A stretch of 64,000 nucleotides of DNA, from NCBI RefSeq assembly GCF_004104075.1, contig NZ_QOVK01000010.1:1-64000 (forward strand), given 5' to 3'. Both the position numbers and the translations under genes were made by a program. Shown one piece after another: positions 26,248 to 36,400 of the stretch (position 1 is the first letter of the stretch; every line of letters begins with the position of its first letter). Source of the stretch: Leeuwenhoekiella polynyae (GTDB taxonomy: Bacteria > Bacteroidota > Bacteroidia > Flavobacteriales > Flavobacteriaceae). The notes under the pieces are model-generated. The model made no database searches. It saw only the letters and a list, made by a program, of their open reading frames with translations, and was not told the DNA's origin.

Positions 26248-27179
26248 AATGGATTGTAGTGTTTTTTTCGGATAACAAAGTGTTTTTGAGTTAAGGTGTC
26301 TATTTTAAGATTATTGATAAGCGCAATACTCTGCAGTACCGTCTCTAATGGTTCTTCTTTAAATTTTCCGGTGATTCTGAGTCCTTCAATTGACGTGTCT
26401 TCAAACTCAATTTTCACATCATACCAGTTTTCTAATATGCCTGCAGTTTTTATTAAGGTTGTATTATTTAGCGCGATGATATTTTTAGTCCAAGCCATCT
26501 GATCTTCACTGTTTACCTGTGCCTGAACAGGAGCATCTAAAGCATTAAAAAGCACTTGCTGGTTTTTGGTCAAATAAACCTTTTCATCGGTTTTTGTATG
26601 ATGTACCGCTACTTTACCGCTGTTTACGCTTACGGTCACTTCATCTGCTTCATAAGAATTGATATTAAAAGTGGTGCCCAGTACCTGAGTTTGTACTGGA
26701 CCCGTAGTAATGGTAAACGGATGTAGCGTATCGCGGTGCACTTCAAAATACGCTTCCCCTTGCAGCTCTATCCGGCGGTTTTGCGTAAAATCTTCAGAGT
26801 ATATTATTTTAGAATTCGCATTTAAAATGATGCTAGAACCATCGGCAAGGGCAAGAGTGCGCTTTTCGCCCTTTCCTGTTTGTTCTGTGATTAACTGCGT
26901 TCCGAATACATAAGTACTCAACGAAGCGATACTCAAGAGCCCTATAAAAATGGCCGCATACGTTAACAGGCGTTTATAATTCAGCCCGGGTTTTGACTCT
27001 GTTTTTATTCTGGCTTCAATATCTTTTAGAATACGCAACCGGTTTTGGTCACTAGGGTTTGCCTTTAGGTCTAGTTGCTGAAGTTTGTCAACAAAGGTAT
27101 GCAGTAGGTATTGTTCTTCTTTTGTAGCAGTGCCCAGACGTTGTTTTTCAGCTAATGCCAGGAGTTCTTGTTGAGTCAA
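26226..27179 (-). CDS. FecR-family anti-sigma factor
   Basis: A 317-residue inner-membrane regulator that holds a cognate ECF sigma factor until a signal arrives from the STN domain of the transporter. Layout: cytoplasmic N-terminal helices (about 1-75, 'LALAEKQRLGTATKEEQYLL'), one membrane helix (about 72-92, 'LLTYAAIFIGLLSIASLSTYVFG'), the FecR domain (about 95-210, 'LALADGSSIILNANSKIIY', 'RIELQGEAYFEVHRD', 'FNINSYEADEVTVSVNSGKV') and a C-terminal DUF4974-type STN-like domain (about 230-300). It sits between the sigma gene and susC. Confidence 0.93.
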   Translation of the reverse strand: MTQQELLALAEKQRLGTATKEEQYLLHTFVDKLQQLDLKANPSDQNRLRILKDIEARIKTESKPGLNYKRLLTYAAIFIGLLSIASLSTYVFGTQLITEQTGKGEKRTLALADGSSIILNANSKIIYSEDFTQNRRIELQGEAYFEVHRDTLHPFTITTGPVQTQVLGTTFNINSYEADEVTVSVNSGKVAVHHTKTDEKVYLTKNQQVLFNALDAPVQAQVNSEDQMAWTKNIIALNNTTLIKTAGILENWYDVKIEFEDTSIEGLRITGKFKEEPLETVLQSIALINNLKIDTLTQKHFVIRKKHYNPLKNPSLL

Positions 27180-27279
27180 AATATCTTGCTTTTACAAGTA
27201 AGTCTCCTTTTGTCTCCTACACACGTAGTGTTAAAATCGCATTTAATAATTTGTTTAAATACGCTTTTATCTGTTTACA

Positions 27280-27858
27280 TTATTGAAACATTAAGGTAAT
27301 AATGAGCGAGAGCTCTCGAACGGGAAGGTTTGATTTTAAATGCTTTAGCGCATCGCTAATATGTTTCTCAACTGTGCGGATGGAAATATTGAGTTTTTCT
27401 GCGATTTCTGCATTAGAGACTTCTTCAAATCTGCTGAGCATAAAAACAGTTCTGCACTTGGGCGGAAGTCTATCAATCTCCCGGTGCACCAAAGTTTCAA
27501 AATCATTATAATCAAGATTCGTTTCGGCGCGTGAAGGCATTGCGATCTCATCGAGAATGTCCTGATGGTCCTGTGTGAATTTTAAATCTCGCAGGTGTGT
27601 AAACACTTTATATTTTACCGCTCTAAACAAATAACCTTCGAGGTTTATGATCGTTGTATTTTCTAGTTTTTCCCAAAGACTTACAAAAACTTCCTGCACA
27701 ATATCTTCACAAATAGTATCATCTGCATAGATCTGGTAAGCATAGCTAAAAAGACGTTTCCAGTAGCATTCAAAAACACGGTCAAAACCCCTTTTTGGGT
27801 TTTCGTGAAGCAGCTGCTGCAACTCCTGATCACTGTATTGTAAAATTTGCCTTTGCAT
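27280..27858 (-). CDS. ECF RNA polymerase sigma factor (SusC-linked type)
   Basis: A 192-residue group 4 sigma factor. I prefer the Met at 27858, which starts just before region 2; an in-frame ATG at 27915 would add a hydrophobic 19-residue extension with no match to the family. Region 2 is about 23-90 ('FDRVFECYWKRLFSYAYQIYAD', 'CEDIVQEVFVSLWEK') and region 4 about 125-180 ('LPPKCRTVFMLSRFEEVSNAEIAEKLNISIRTVEKHIS', with the helix-turn-helix). Together with fecR and the STN-bearing SusC it forms a cell-surface signalling set controlling the locus. Confidence 0.92.
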   Translation of the reverse strand: MQRQILQYSDQELQQLLHENPKRGFDRVFECYWKRLFSYAYQIYADDTICEDIVQEVFVSLWEKLENTTIINLEGYLFRAVKYKVFTHLRDLKFTQDHQDILDEIAMPSRAETNLDYNDFETLVHREIDRLPPKCRTVFMLSRFEEVSNAEIAEKLNISIRTVEKHISDALKHLKSNLPVRELSLIITLMFQ

Positions 27859-27999
27859 CTGGTATGTGCTTGTGACAAAAAAAGTAAAAAACGAGAATAC
27901 ATTATAGTCTTGCATTTTATCATTGGGTTAAGAATTGATCTTCCCCAAATGATTTACATATTCCATTATCTGCATCGTTTTTACTAATTATAAGAAGAG

Positions 28000-28833
28000 C
28001 TAGTCCAGCTCAACCTCCAGAATATTGGCTGTACCACCGTGCGCTTCATTAGAAATAAAGAGGCGTCCATCTGGACTAAAGGTTATTCCTTCAGGCTGGG
28101 CGAAATCATCACTATCGAGGTCGTATACCTTTTTTATAGCTCCAGAAACATCCAAAATCATCAATTTTGGATTTACGCCTTCAAGTATATAGATCTCTCC
28201 GGTTTGCGGATGTATCGCCAGATCTGAAGGTCTGAACGTACGTTTACTTTTCTTCTTTTTAAAATCTTTAAGCGCTTTGTCTTTCATATCAATTTTAAAG
28301 ATCAAGTCTGGTACCATCAATCTTTTATTAAGATCAAAAGCATAAATTCCTTTAATATCTTCATCGTTGGGGTCCTCATCTTTGGGAGCAGTCAGCAACC
28401 TGTTATTTTTAGCGTCAAGCGCAAGACTTTCTACATTGCTTTTATGAGACATCGAGGATTGATAGGTCCTCGTTTTTGGCGAATCACTCAGGTAATCACT
28501 TACCTCAAAGAGCAAGCCGTCGCTACGCATTACATACGCATTATTTCCATTTACGGCAACGCCTTCATAATCGCCATCATCTGCAAATTCAATGGTTTTG
28601 GTGATTTTTGATGTATTCAAATCGTAGCTATAGATCACACCATCCTCATCTTCAATAGCAGCAATTTTACCATTGTCAGTCCAAGAGATTCCCGAGATCT
28701 CTTCGAGCTCATCTGGCATCTCCCAAGTTTTTACAATTTTTACTTTATCCTTTTTCTTTTTAAGGTCTATAGTATTAGAGTTTAAAAAAATAAGGCTAAC
28801 TGCCAGTATACTTAGATATTTAATAAAATGCAT
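28000..28833 (-). CDS. SdiA-regulated-family beta-propeller protein
   Basis: A 277-residue exported protein with a signal peptide (to about residue 22) and a beta-propeller of the SdiA-regulated domain family. Repeating blade segments include 'EEISGISWTDNGKIAAIEDEDGVIYSYDL', 'DDGDYEGVAVNGNNAYVMRSDGLLFEV', 'RPSDLAIHPQTGEIYILEG' and 'QPEGITFSPDGRLFISNEAHG'. The name comes from an E. coli homologue found downstream of the quorum regulator SdiA; function is unknown. A short GAGCT/AGCTC stem overlaps its stop codon. Confidence 0.8.
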   Translation of the reverse strand: MHFIKYLSILAVSLIFLNSNTIDLKKKKDKVKIVKTWEMPDELEEISGISWTDNGKIAAIEDEDGVIYSYDLNTSKITKTIEFADDGDYEGVAVNGNNAYVMRSDGLLFEVSDYLSDSPKTRTYQSSMSHKSNVESLALDAKNNRLLTAPKDEDPNDEDIKGIYAFDLNKRLMVPDLIFKIDMKDKALKDFKKKKSKRTFRPSDLAIHPQTGEIYILEGVNPKLMILDVSGAIKKVYDLDSDDFAQPEGITFSPDGRLFISNEAHGGTANILEVELD

Positions 28834-29108
28834 GTTCTAATATTTTTAATCCTCATTCAGGCTGAAGCTCTATACCCAAATCAAGGGTTGCTGTAAAGTT
28901 CGTTACCCTATTTTTGAATTCTCTTAAAAGGGTGCAAATGTTGTTTCTTACTCCGTTTGTTATTGCCGATTATCAACTTATTGATTTTCAATAGCAAAAA
29001 TGCGTATTTCTTAAAAATAGAAAAGAAGCTGCATGCTAAAGCATTTAGGCTTAAAGTGTTTCTTAATTTTGTGATTCAAAATTTCAGTTTTAACCGTAAA
29101 CCAAAACC
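28834..29108. promoter_or_regulatory. Divergent intergenic region, with -7 box for the MFS gene
   Basis: On the plus strand TAATTTTG at 29064-29071 matches the TAnnTTTG -7 consensus and lies 37 bases before the TTG start at 29109. No -33 TTG at standard spacing was seen. For the propeller gene on the other strand I find no good box. The rest is AT-rich with no small open reading frame I would support. Confidence 0.4.
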
Positions 29109-30329
29109 TTGAAGAGTCTCGCTCAGTTTTTAAGATCAAATTTTAAGACCGTAAGTTTTGGTTGGTCGCTAACCTTTCTTTCCAGTTTTGGACAAACCTT
29201 TTTGATCTCACTTTATGTTCCTGAACTGGTAAAAACATTTGCTATTTCTGAAGGAACTTTTGGGAGCATTTATGCGCTGGGCACCGTTATTGCTTCAGTA
29301 ATACTTATTGCAGTAGGTCACACGATAGATCATAAACCGGTTAAAACGGTGGTATTACTCAATTTCACAGGTTTAATTCTTTCTTGTTTAATTTTGAGTT
29401 TTTCACCTTATCACATCAGCTTGCTTATACTTGCAATGATAGGATTACGGCTTACCGGTCAGGGTATGATGAGTCATATTAGTCAAACAGTTATGTCACG
29501 CTATTATGGCGCTAATCGTGGGAAAGCACTTAGTGTTGCTGCTCTGGGTTTCCCTATGGGAGAAGCAATTTTCCCCATTTGTATTACAACGATTATCGTT
29601 GCTTTTGGATTTGAAATTGCAGCGCAAACCAGCGCAGTATTCTTGATTCTGTGTTTGATTGTTTTTTCTTTTAGAAGTCTCAGTTATTTTGATAAAGAAT
29701 CACAAGTAGCTAAAAAACCCAGCTTTAAAACGCTTGCAAAAGATTTTGGCGGTATTATAAAAGACAGGCGTTTTGCTGTGTTGATGCCATCTACCTTTAT
29801 GTTGAGTTTTACATCTACCGCTGTGTTTTTATATCAATACACTTTTGTGGAAGAAAAAGGTTGGTCTGTATCACTTTATGCAGCATTTTTTACCGGATAT
29901 GCACTAACGCGGTTCATTATGTCTGTCATTGGCGGACTCTGGGTCGATAAGTTTACCGCAAAAAAATTGTATCGATTTTTCTTAATTCCTCAAGCCTTAG
30001 GACTTCTACCCTTTGCATTTATGGATAGTATTACAGGTGCGCTTATTTTTCTCATAATGACCGGCATAAGCACAGGCGTTGCCGGCACAGTTAAATCTGC
30101 AGTATTAGCCGAAGTTTACGGGACCGCAAAGTTGGGTGCAGTAAACAGTCTGTTTTCTATGGGTATGATTTTAAGCACAGCACTGGCACCGTTGCTTATC
30201 GGTTTTTTAATTGACCAGGGGGTTGCGTTCCCGTATCTGATGCTCACCTTATTTGGCATGCTGGTCATTGCTATTTTAAATTCACAACGTTTGGGCAACA
30301 TTCCTGCAATAAAAGAAGTTACTGCATAA
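29109..30329 (+). CDS. MFS transporter
   Basis: A 406-residue major facilitator with about 12 membrane helices. The start is TTG; the next in-frame Met lies more than 100 residues in, beyond three helices, so TTG is forced. After helix 2 the loop 'GHTIDHKPVKTVV' matches the conserved G-x3-D-x2-[RK] motif A of MFS proteins, and 'GLWVDKFTAKKLYR' is its counterpart in the second half. A central cytoplasmic loop lies near 195-225. Substrate unknown; it could export or import a small product of the adjacent loci. Confidence 0.88.
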   Translation: MKSLAQFLRSNFKTVSFGWSLTFLSSFGQTFLISLYVPELVKTFAISEGTFGSIYALGTVIASVILIAVGHTIDHKPVKTVVLLNFTGLILSCLILSFSPYHISLLILAMIGLRLTGQGMMSHISQTVMSRYYGANRGKALSVAALGFPMGEAIFPICITTIIVAFGFEIAAQTSAVFLILCLIVFSFRSLSYFDKESQVAKKPSFKTLAKDFGGIIKDRRFAVLMPSTFMLSFTSTAVFLYQYTFVEEKGWSVSLYAAFFTGYALTRFIMSVIGGLWVDKFTAKKLYRFFLIPQALGLLPFAFMDSITGALIFLIMTGISTGVAGTVKSAVLAEVYGTAKLGAVNSLFSMGMILSTALAPLLIGFLIDQGVAFPYLMLTLFGMLVIAILNSQRLGNIPAIKEVTA

Positions 30330-30501
30330 CTTATATAACGACCTCAATAATTAGGGCAAGTTTAGGTGTAAATGCGGCTCAGGTTACACCAATGCAATTT
30401 ACTTTTTAATACTTTTACAGTATCCAATTTAAAAGGTACCCGTTAAGCTTTTAGCTTCGGTATTTTTACTTGCAAACGTTATCGTATCTAGCCTACAACA
30501 T

Positions 30502-33249
30502 ATGTTCTCAAAATATTTATATAGATTCATTCTCGTTGTCCTGCTTCTTTCCGGAACATCAAATTATGCGCAAAACTTTTTTCCACCGGTAACCAATTAC
30601 AGCAGTAACACGTATAATGCGGCAAGTCAAAACTGGGGCTTAAGCACAGATGCAGACGGAATTTTATATGCAGCGAATAACGAAGGGTTATTGCGTTTTG
30701 ACGGTCAGCGATGGGAAGTTTTTACATTACCTAACCAGACCATCATACGCTCTGTTTACTGTCTGGGTGATCGTATTTATACCGGCTCTTACGAGGAGTT
30801 TGGATACTGGACAAAAACACATGTTGGCGGTTTACAATACACCTCGCTTACACACCTTATTGATACTACGTTTCAAAATGAGGAGTTCTGGCAAATTTAT
30901 TCGGTAGGAGATGCGGTTTATTTTAGATCCTTCGGAAAGCTGTACCGTTATGAAAATAACAAGATCTCTGCATTTCAGCCAGATTTTGTAATTACCGCCA
31001 TGACCTTCTTTAAAAATCAACTTTTTCTAGGCGCTAATGATGGAAGGATTTATCGTTTTCAAGCTGAAACATTTAATCCCGTTACTTTTAATACCAATAA
31101 TTCTAGCGCTATCATTGAGCTTACTTCTTTCAATGGAAAACTGCTCGCCGGAACACGCATCAATGGAATATTCAGTTTTAAAGATGAACAACTCTTTCCC
31201 TGGGGAAACCCAAACCTAACTGAATTTTTAAACACAAACGAACTCAACAAAATTGAGCCTTTTAATGAAAGTCTCCTTATTATCGGAACTATTAAAGGGG
31301 GTATTTTATATTACAATCCCAAGACACAAACCTTTAAAAATCAGTTTCGCCAAAACGGTCTGCAAAACAATACCGTATTATCACTTCATAAATCAAATAC
31401 TAAAGTCTGGCTGGGTCTAGATAATGGTATAGATGAGATTATCCCTGATGCTCCCATTCAATATTTTTTAGACAACACCGGGCAGCTGGGAGCTGTTTAT
31501 GATATTGCCTATTTTAATGATGCCTTTTATGTGGGCAGCAATACCGGAGTACACAAGATCACTGATTCGGGTCTGTTTTTTATTCCCGGTTCTCAAGGAC
31601 AAATATGGAGTTTCAGCACGATTAATGATCACTTATATGTGAATCACAACCTGGGATTGTTTGAATTGAAAAACGACCGACTCAGTCTTATTTCAGGAGC
31701 TTCCGGAAGTTTTAGTCTAACGCAAATCCCTCAATCACAGGAATACATCAACAGCACATACAACGGCTTAAGACGGTATCAAATGCAAGCTGAAAATCTA
31801 GAAAACATTCCGCTTTTTGAAGCTGGCGGTGCCCCAGTAGAGCACATTATTTTTGAGGATAAAACGCACTTTTGGGCCGCACATCCGTATAAAGGTTTTT
31901 ATGCTGCAGATCTTGATTTAGCCGAGTTGAAAATCAGCAACCAGCAGTTTTATACAACTCATGAATCGCTAGACGCTTACAAAACCACTATACATCAAAT
32001 TGAAGGTCAGACTGCTTTTTACAACGCCGGCAATTGGTATCGCTATAACCGTATAAGTAAAGATCTCGAACTTTTTAAGGATTTAAAATCCTATCGTTCT
32101 TATGCTTTACTGAGTAATCAGGAAAACTCGTATTGGTTTAAAAACCGAAATGGAAACGGTCTTGTTTACACAGATTTCAATAAGGACAGTATATTCATTT
32201 ATGAACCTGTTTTAGAAAGCAGATCTATAAAAAACTATGAACGTATTATAAAGCGTAACGACAGTATTTCTTTGATTACACTGAATGAAGGTTTTGGGAG
32301 ATTAAATCTTACTCAACTGAAACAAGCCGGCACACGAGAGCAAATGCAAGAACCCTTACTCAGTATGGTTTCTACTTCAAAGGATACATTAGACATTAAT
32401 GCTTCAATCTTTAAAATAGATTATAATGAATCTGCAACTATTGATTTTGAAGTAGCTGCACCTTCTTTACATAAACCTGAATTTTATTATACTCTTTCTA
32501 ACGGAAATAAAGACTACACTAAAGGCACACTCTCTTTTCAGAATTTACAATCCGGGAGTTATAAACTCAACATTTGGCCTCTCGTTAACGGGAAACAAGG
32601 AGAAAAGCCGCTTACGATAGAGTTTGTGATCAGCAGACCATGGTATTTATCTAATCTGATGATTGTTATCTATGTATTATTGCTTTTTGGAATCATCTTC
32701 CTTATTGCAGTAATCAATAAAAATAAACTGAATAAACACCGTAGGGAACTTGAAGAACGTCTGGTTAAGGAACAAGAACGTAAAACCCAGATCGCAGAAC
32801 GCAATAAACTACTGCAAGAGATCAATACTAAACGCAAAGAACTTGCTAATACAACCTATCTGGCCGCAAAACGTAACAGCAGTTTACTTGATATTAAAAA
32901 TGAACTGGAGGATGTAAAAGAAAAAGGCGGAAACCCTAAAAAGGTTTCCAACATTCAAAGCAAGATCAATCACATCATCGACGCAAAAGATAACTGGAAG
33001 GTTTTTGAAACGACTTTCAAAGAAATCAACGATGATTTCTTCCATCAGTTATTGGAAGATCATCCTGATTTAAGTTCAAAAGATTTAAAACTCTGTGCCT
33101 ATTTAAAAATGAATTTAAGCACCAAAGAAATTGCTCCACTGATGGCAATTTCGGTTCGTGGAGTAGAGATTCATCGGTATAGATTACGTAAAAAATTAGG
33201 TCTAAAAAGCGGTAAGAATTTATCAAAATACCTGATCAAAAATTATTAA
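30502..33249 (+). CDS. Membrane sensor-regulator: propeller, Y_Y_Y domain, LuxR-type HTH
   Basis: A 915-residue regulator with a signal peptide (to about residue 23), a large periplasmic seven-bladed-propeller-type sensor (about 30-620, 'NWGLSTDADGILYAANNEGLLRFDGQRWEVF'), a Y_Y_Y-like beta domain (about 640-705), one membrane helix (about 715-738, 'MIVIYVLLLFGIIFLIAVI'), a coiled coil (about 740-800) and a C-terminal LuxR/GerE-like helix-turn-helix (about 855-915, 'LSTKEIAPLMAISVRGVEIHRYRLRKKLGL'). It resembles hybrid two-component PUL sensors but has no kinase or receiver, so DNA binding would be controlled directly from the membrane. It stands just upstream of the SusC gene and probably controls that locus. 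Confidence 0.87.
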   Translation: MFSKYLYRFILVVLLLSGTSNYAQNFFPPVTNYSSNTYNAASQNWGLSTDADGILYAANNEGLLRFDGQRWEVFTLPNQTIIRSVYCLGDRIYTGSYEEFGYWTKTHVGGLQYTSLTHLIDTTFQNEEFWQIYSVGDAVYFRSFGKLYRYENNKISAFQPDFVITAMTFFKNQLFLGANDGRIYRFQAETFNPVTFNTNNSSAIIELTSFNGKLLAGTRINGIFSFKDEQLFPWGNPNLTEFLNTNELNKIEPFNESLLIIGTIKGGILYYNPKTQTFKNQFRQNGLQNNTVLSLHKSNTKVWLGLDNGIDEIIPDAPIQYFLDNTGQLGAVYDIAYFNDAFYVGSNTGVHKITDSGLFFIPGSQGQIWSFSTINDHLYVNHNLGLFELKNDRLSLISGASGSFSLTQIPQSQEYINSTYNGLRRYQMQAENLENIPLFEAGGAPVEHIIFEDKTHFWAAHPYKGFYAADLDLAELKISNQQFYTTHESLDAYKTTIHQIEGQTAFYNAGNWYRYNRISKDLELFKDLKSYRSYALLSNQENSYWFKNRNGNGLVYTDFNKDSIFIYEPVLESRSIKNYERIIKRNDSISLITLNEGFGRLNLTQLKQAGTREQMQEPLLSMVSTSKDTLDINASIFKIDYNESATIDFEVAAPSLHKPEFYYTLSNGNKDYTKGTLSFQNLQSGSYKLNIWPLVNGKQGEKPLTIEFVISRPWYLSNLMIVIYVLLLFGIIFLIAVINKNKLNKHRRELEERLVKEQERKTQIAERNKLLQEINTKRKELANTTYLAAKRNSSLLDIKNELEDVKEKGGNPKKVSNIQSKINHIIDAKDNWKVFETTFKEINDDFFHQLLEDHPDLSSKDLKLCAYLKMNLSTKEIAPLMAISVRGVEIHRYRLRKKLGLKSGKNLSKYLIKNY

Positions 33250-33474
33250 ATTCTCATACTTCAAAAGCTATTTTAACTAAAAAATACTTTCTCAACACTA
33301 CATCAAGGCAGTTTACGAAAACGTTATAATTACATTTTTTAAATTATAAATAACTACAAAACAACAAGTTATTATAATTTAACAATCTGATGTGTTTTTT
33401 ATGTAGCTATATTAACTTATTCCTCTGCTATATTGACCCCAAAATCATAAAAACCAATTCAAATTTTAGTGTGT
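33250..33474 (+). promoter_or_regulatory. Presumed control region of the polysaccharide utilisation locus
   Basis: 225 AT-rich bases between the sensor-regulator and the SusC gene. A regulator-dependent promoter is expected here, but I find no exact TAnnTTTG box and no clear inverted repeat; short A/T-rich tracts ('cttattcctctgctatattg') are the only feature near the start. Confidence 0.35.
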
Positions 33475-36400
33475 ATGAAACTTAAAATAACTTTTCTGTT
33501 ATTTCTGTCACTCGTTACTTTTGGAGTAACAGCACAGGATACAAAAACAGTAACGGGTACTGTTATAGATACTCGTGATGTGCCATTACCGGGAGCAGAA
33601 GTTAAAGTTGTTGACAAAGACAACTATGCTGTTACCGATTTTGACGGAAACTTTTCATTAGACGTTGTAGTAGGAGATCAAGTACGTGTAACGTATTTAG
33701 GTTTTGAAGCTCAAACATTTTCTATAACTAATGACGCTACATATAATATAGTGTTGCAAGATCAGTCGAGCGAACTTGATGAAGTGGTTGTTGTAGGGTA
33801 TGGTAATCAGAAAAAATCTGATATTACCGGAGCGATCGTTTCTGTTGATAGTGAAGAGATTACTAAGCAACCTGCTACTTCTGCTTTGACTTCTGTTCAG
33901 GGTAAAGTTGCCGGTGTTAATATTATCGCAAACGATGCACCCGGTTCTACACCTACAGTTTTAATGCGTGGTCTGGGTACTGCAGAAGGAGGTAGATCTC
34001 CTCTTTATATCGTAGATGGCCAACCATTGACTGATATTACCAGCATCAACCCTAACGACATTGAATCAATCGATTTCTTAAAGGGAGCTTCCTATGCCAA
34101 CATTTATGGTATTCGTGCTGCAAACGGTGTTATTCTGATCACTACTAAACGTGGTAAGCAAGGTAAAACCGTATTTTCTTTTGAGTCGTATTATGGAGCT
34201 AAAACCATCTTAAACCCACTTAAGATGGCAAATGCACAGCAGTATACGCAATATTTTAATGAGGAAAGTGCTGCAAATGGAGGCTTTTTACTTCAACAAA
34301 ATCAACGTTATAATACGGACTGGTATGATGAATTACTACAAACGGGTACCATTAACAACAATAGTTTTTCGGTTTCAGGAGCAGGAGAAAACATAGACTA
34401 TTTCTTGAGCTACAACCTGTACCAAGAGAAAGGTATTTTAGAAGGTCAGCAGTACAACCGTGGTACTATTCGTAGTAACAACACCTATCACTTATTTAAT
34501 GACCGTTTGCGTTTTGTACAAAATTTAAACGTTGCTTATACTAATGAAACTCCTAAACCTTTTGGAGCTTTTAGTACAGCCTATCGCCAGTCTCCGTTGG
34601 TTCCTGTGCGCTATGACAATGGCCTTTTTGGACAATCTTTTGTAAACCAATCTACCGGAGTTGTAGGGTTTACTACACAGCCTGGCGAAACTTTAGGAAG
34701 ATTGAATTCACATGGAAATCCAGTTGCCCAAGTGTATTATGAAGACGAGCAAATCAACACTACCAGCCTTCAAGGACAAATCGCTGCAGAGTTTGATATT
34801 ACAGACGATTTAATGTTAACCACCCGTTTTGGAGCAACAAAATTTTACTCTACTAAGAAAACTTACAATGATATTAGAGGTCAGTGGTTAAATGCAAATC
34901 CTAATCGTACAGAGGCTCAATTTGAAGCAGGGAGAATCCCTGACGAAGATGGTGTTTCTACAGAATTTGCCAATAATTCATATACCATTAGACGCTTAGA
35001 ATCATATCGTTGGAATATTGAAAGTTTCTTAACATATAATAAATCCTTTGATGAGCACAACCTGAGTGCTACTTTAGGTATTAGCCGTGAAAACTATCAA
35101 GGAGGTGAGTTTACCGAGGCTCAGGCTTATGATATAAGACCAGAGCGCAACCTGCGTAACTTCAACTTGAGAACCAGTCAGTTATTTAATGATAACGTAG
35201 ACGGTGATACGTATCAAAGCACCAATCTACAGTCCTACTTTGGTCGCGTAGAATACAATTATGATCAACGTTACTATGTTAGAGCAGTAATAAGACGTGA
35301 TGGAACCAGTGATTTTGCCACCGGTGACAACAACTTCTTTGGATATTTCCCAGCGGTAAGTTTAGGTTGGACGATGACTAACGAAGCCTTTATGGAAGAT
35401 AACGGCGTGTTAGACAACCTGAAATTCTTTGCTGGTTGGGGTAAATTGGGTAACCAGGCAATTCCTTTTAACGTACAGTCTATTGATGCAGGAGCAGGAA
35501 GCCGCAATACCAATTATGTTTTTGGTCCTTTACAGAGTTTAACTGTAGGAGCAGCCTTAGGTACTCCTGCAATACCACTTTCTTGGGAGGTCACTGAGGA
35601 ATTTGAAGCTGGTTTTGACTTTGCGTTATTCAACCGTAAACTGTCTGGTACTATTGACTACTACAACCGTTTGAATACTAATGCAATCTTAAGCGTACGC
35701 CCTCTATTAAATTCTGAGTACAGTAATAACTTCTTTGATGAAGCTGCTGAAATCTCTAACTCTGGTTTTGAATTTCTATTAAACTGGAGAGATCAAATAG
35801 GATCAGACTTTAGCTATAATATTGGCCTAAACCTTTCAACAAATAAAAACCGCGTTCAAAATGTAAAACCAGCTTATGACGGTGCCATAGGTGGTAGCTT
35901 GGGTAACGGCCGTATTACCAAACGTCTTGCAGAAGGTCAACCAATTTTTGCGTGGTGGATGTACGAAGCAGATGGCGTATGGCAAACTCAAGATGAAATT
36001 GAAAGCAATCCTTCTTTAGTAAGCGCTGCTCCCGGACACTTGCGTTACAAAGATCAAAATGGAGATGGTGTGATTGATGATCGTGATAAGAAATACTTTG
36101 GCTCTTATATTCCTACCTATAACTACGGGATCAATCTAGGTGCAAACTACAAAAACTTTGACTTGAGTGTTACTGGTTTTGGTGTTGGTGGCAATAAGGT
36201 TTACAACGGCCTATACAACACCCGTTTAGGTGGTGAGAATATTTCACAAGAAATCTTCAACAAAAGATGGACAGGACCAGGTTCTACCAATGTGAATCCA
36301 GGAGCTGATCGAGATGTTGAAGCCTCTTCGTATTACTTAGAAGATGGTTCTTATTTTAGAATCAACAACATTACTGTAGGATACACCTTGCCTGAAATAT

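Noticed and set aside
28834-29108. tRNA or small RNA gene in the divergent gap
   Set aside because: No cloverleaf, no long stem and no terminator were found; only a -7 box is supported.
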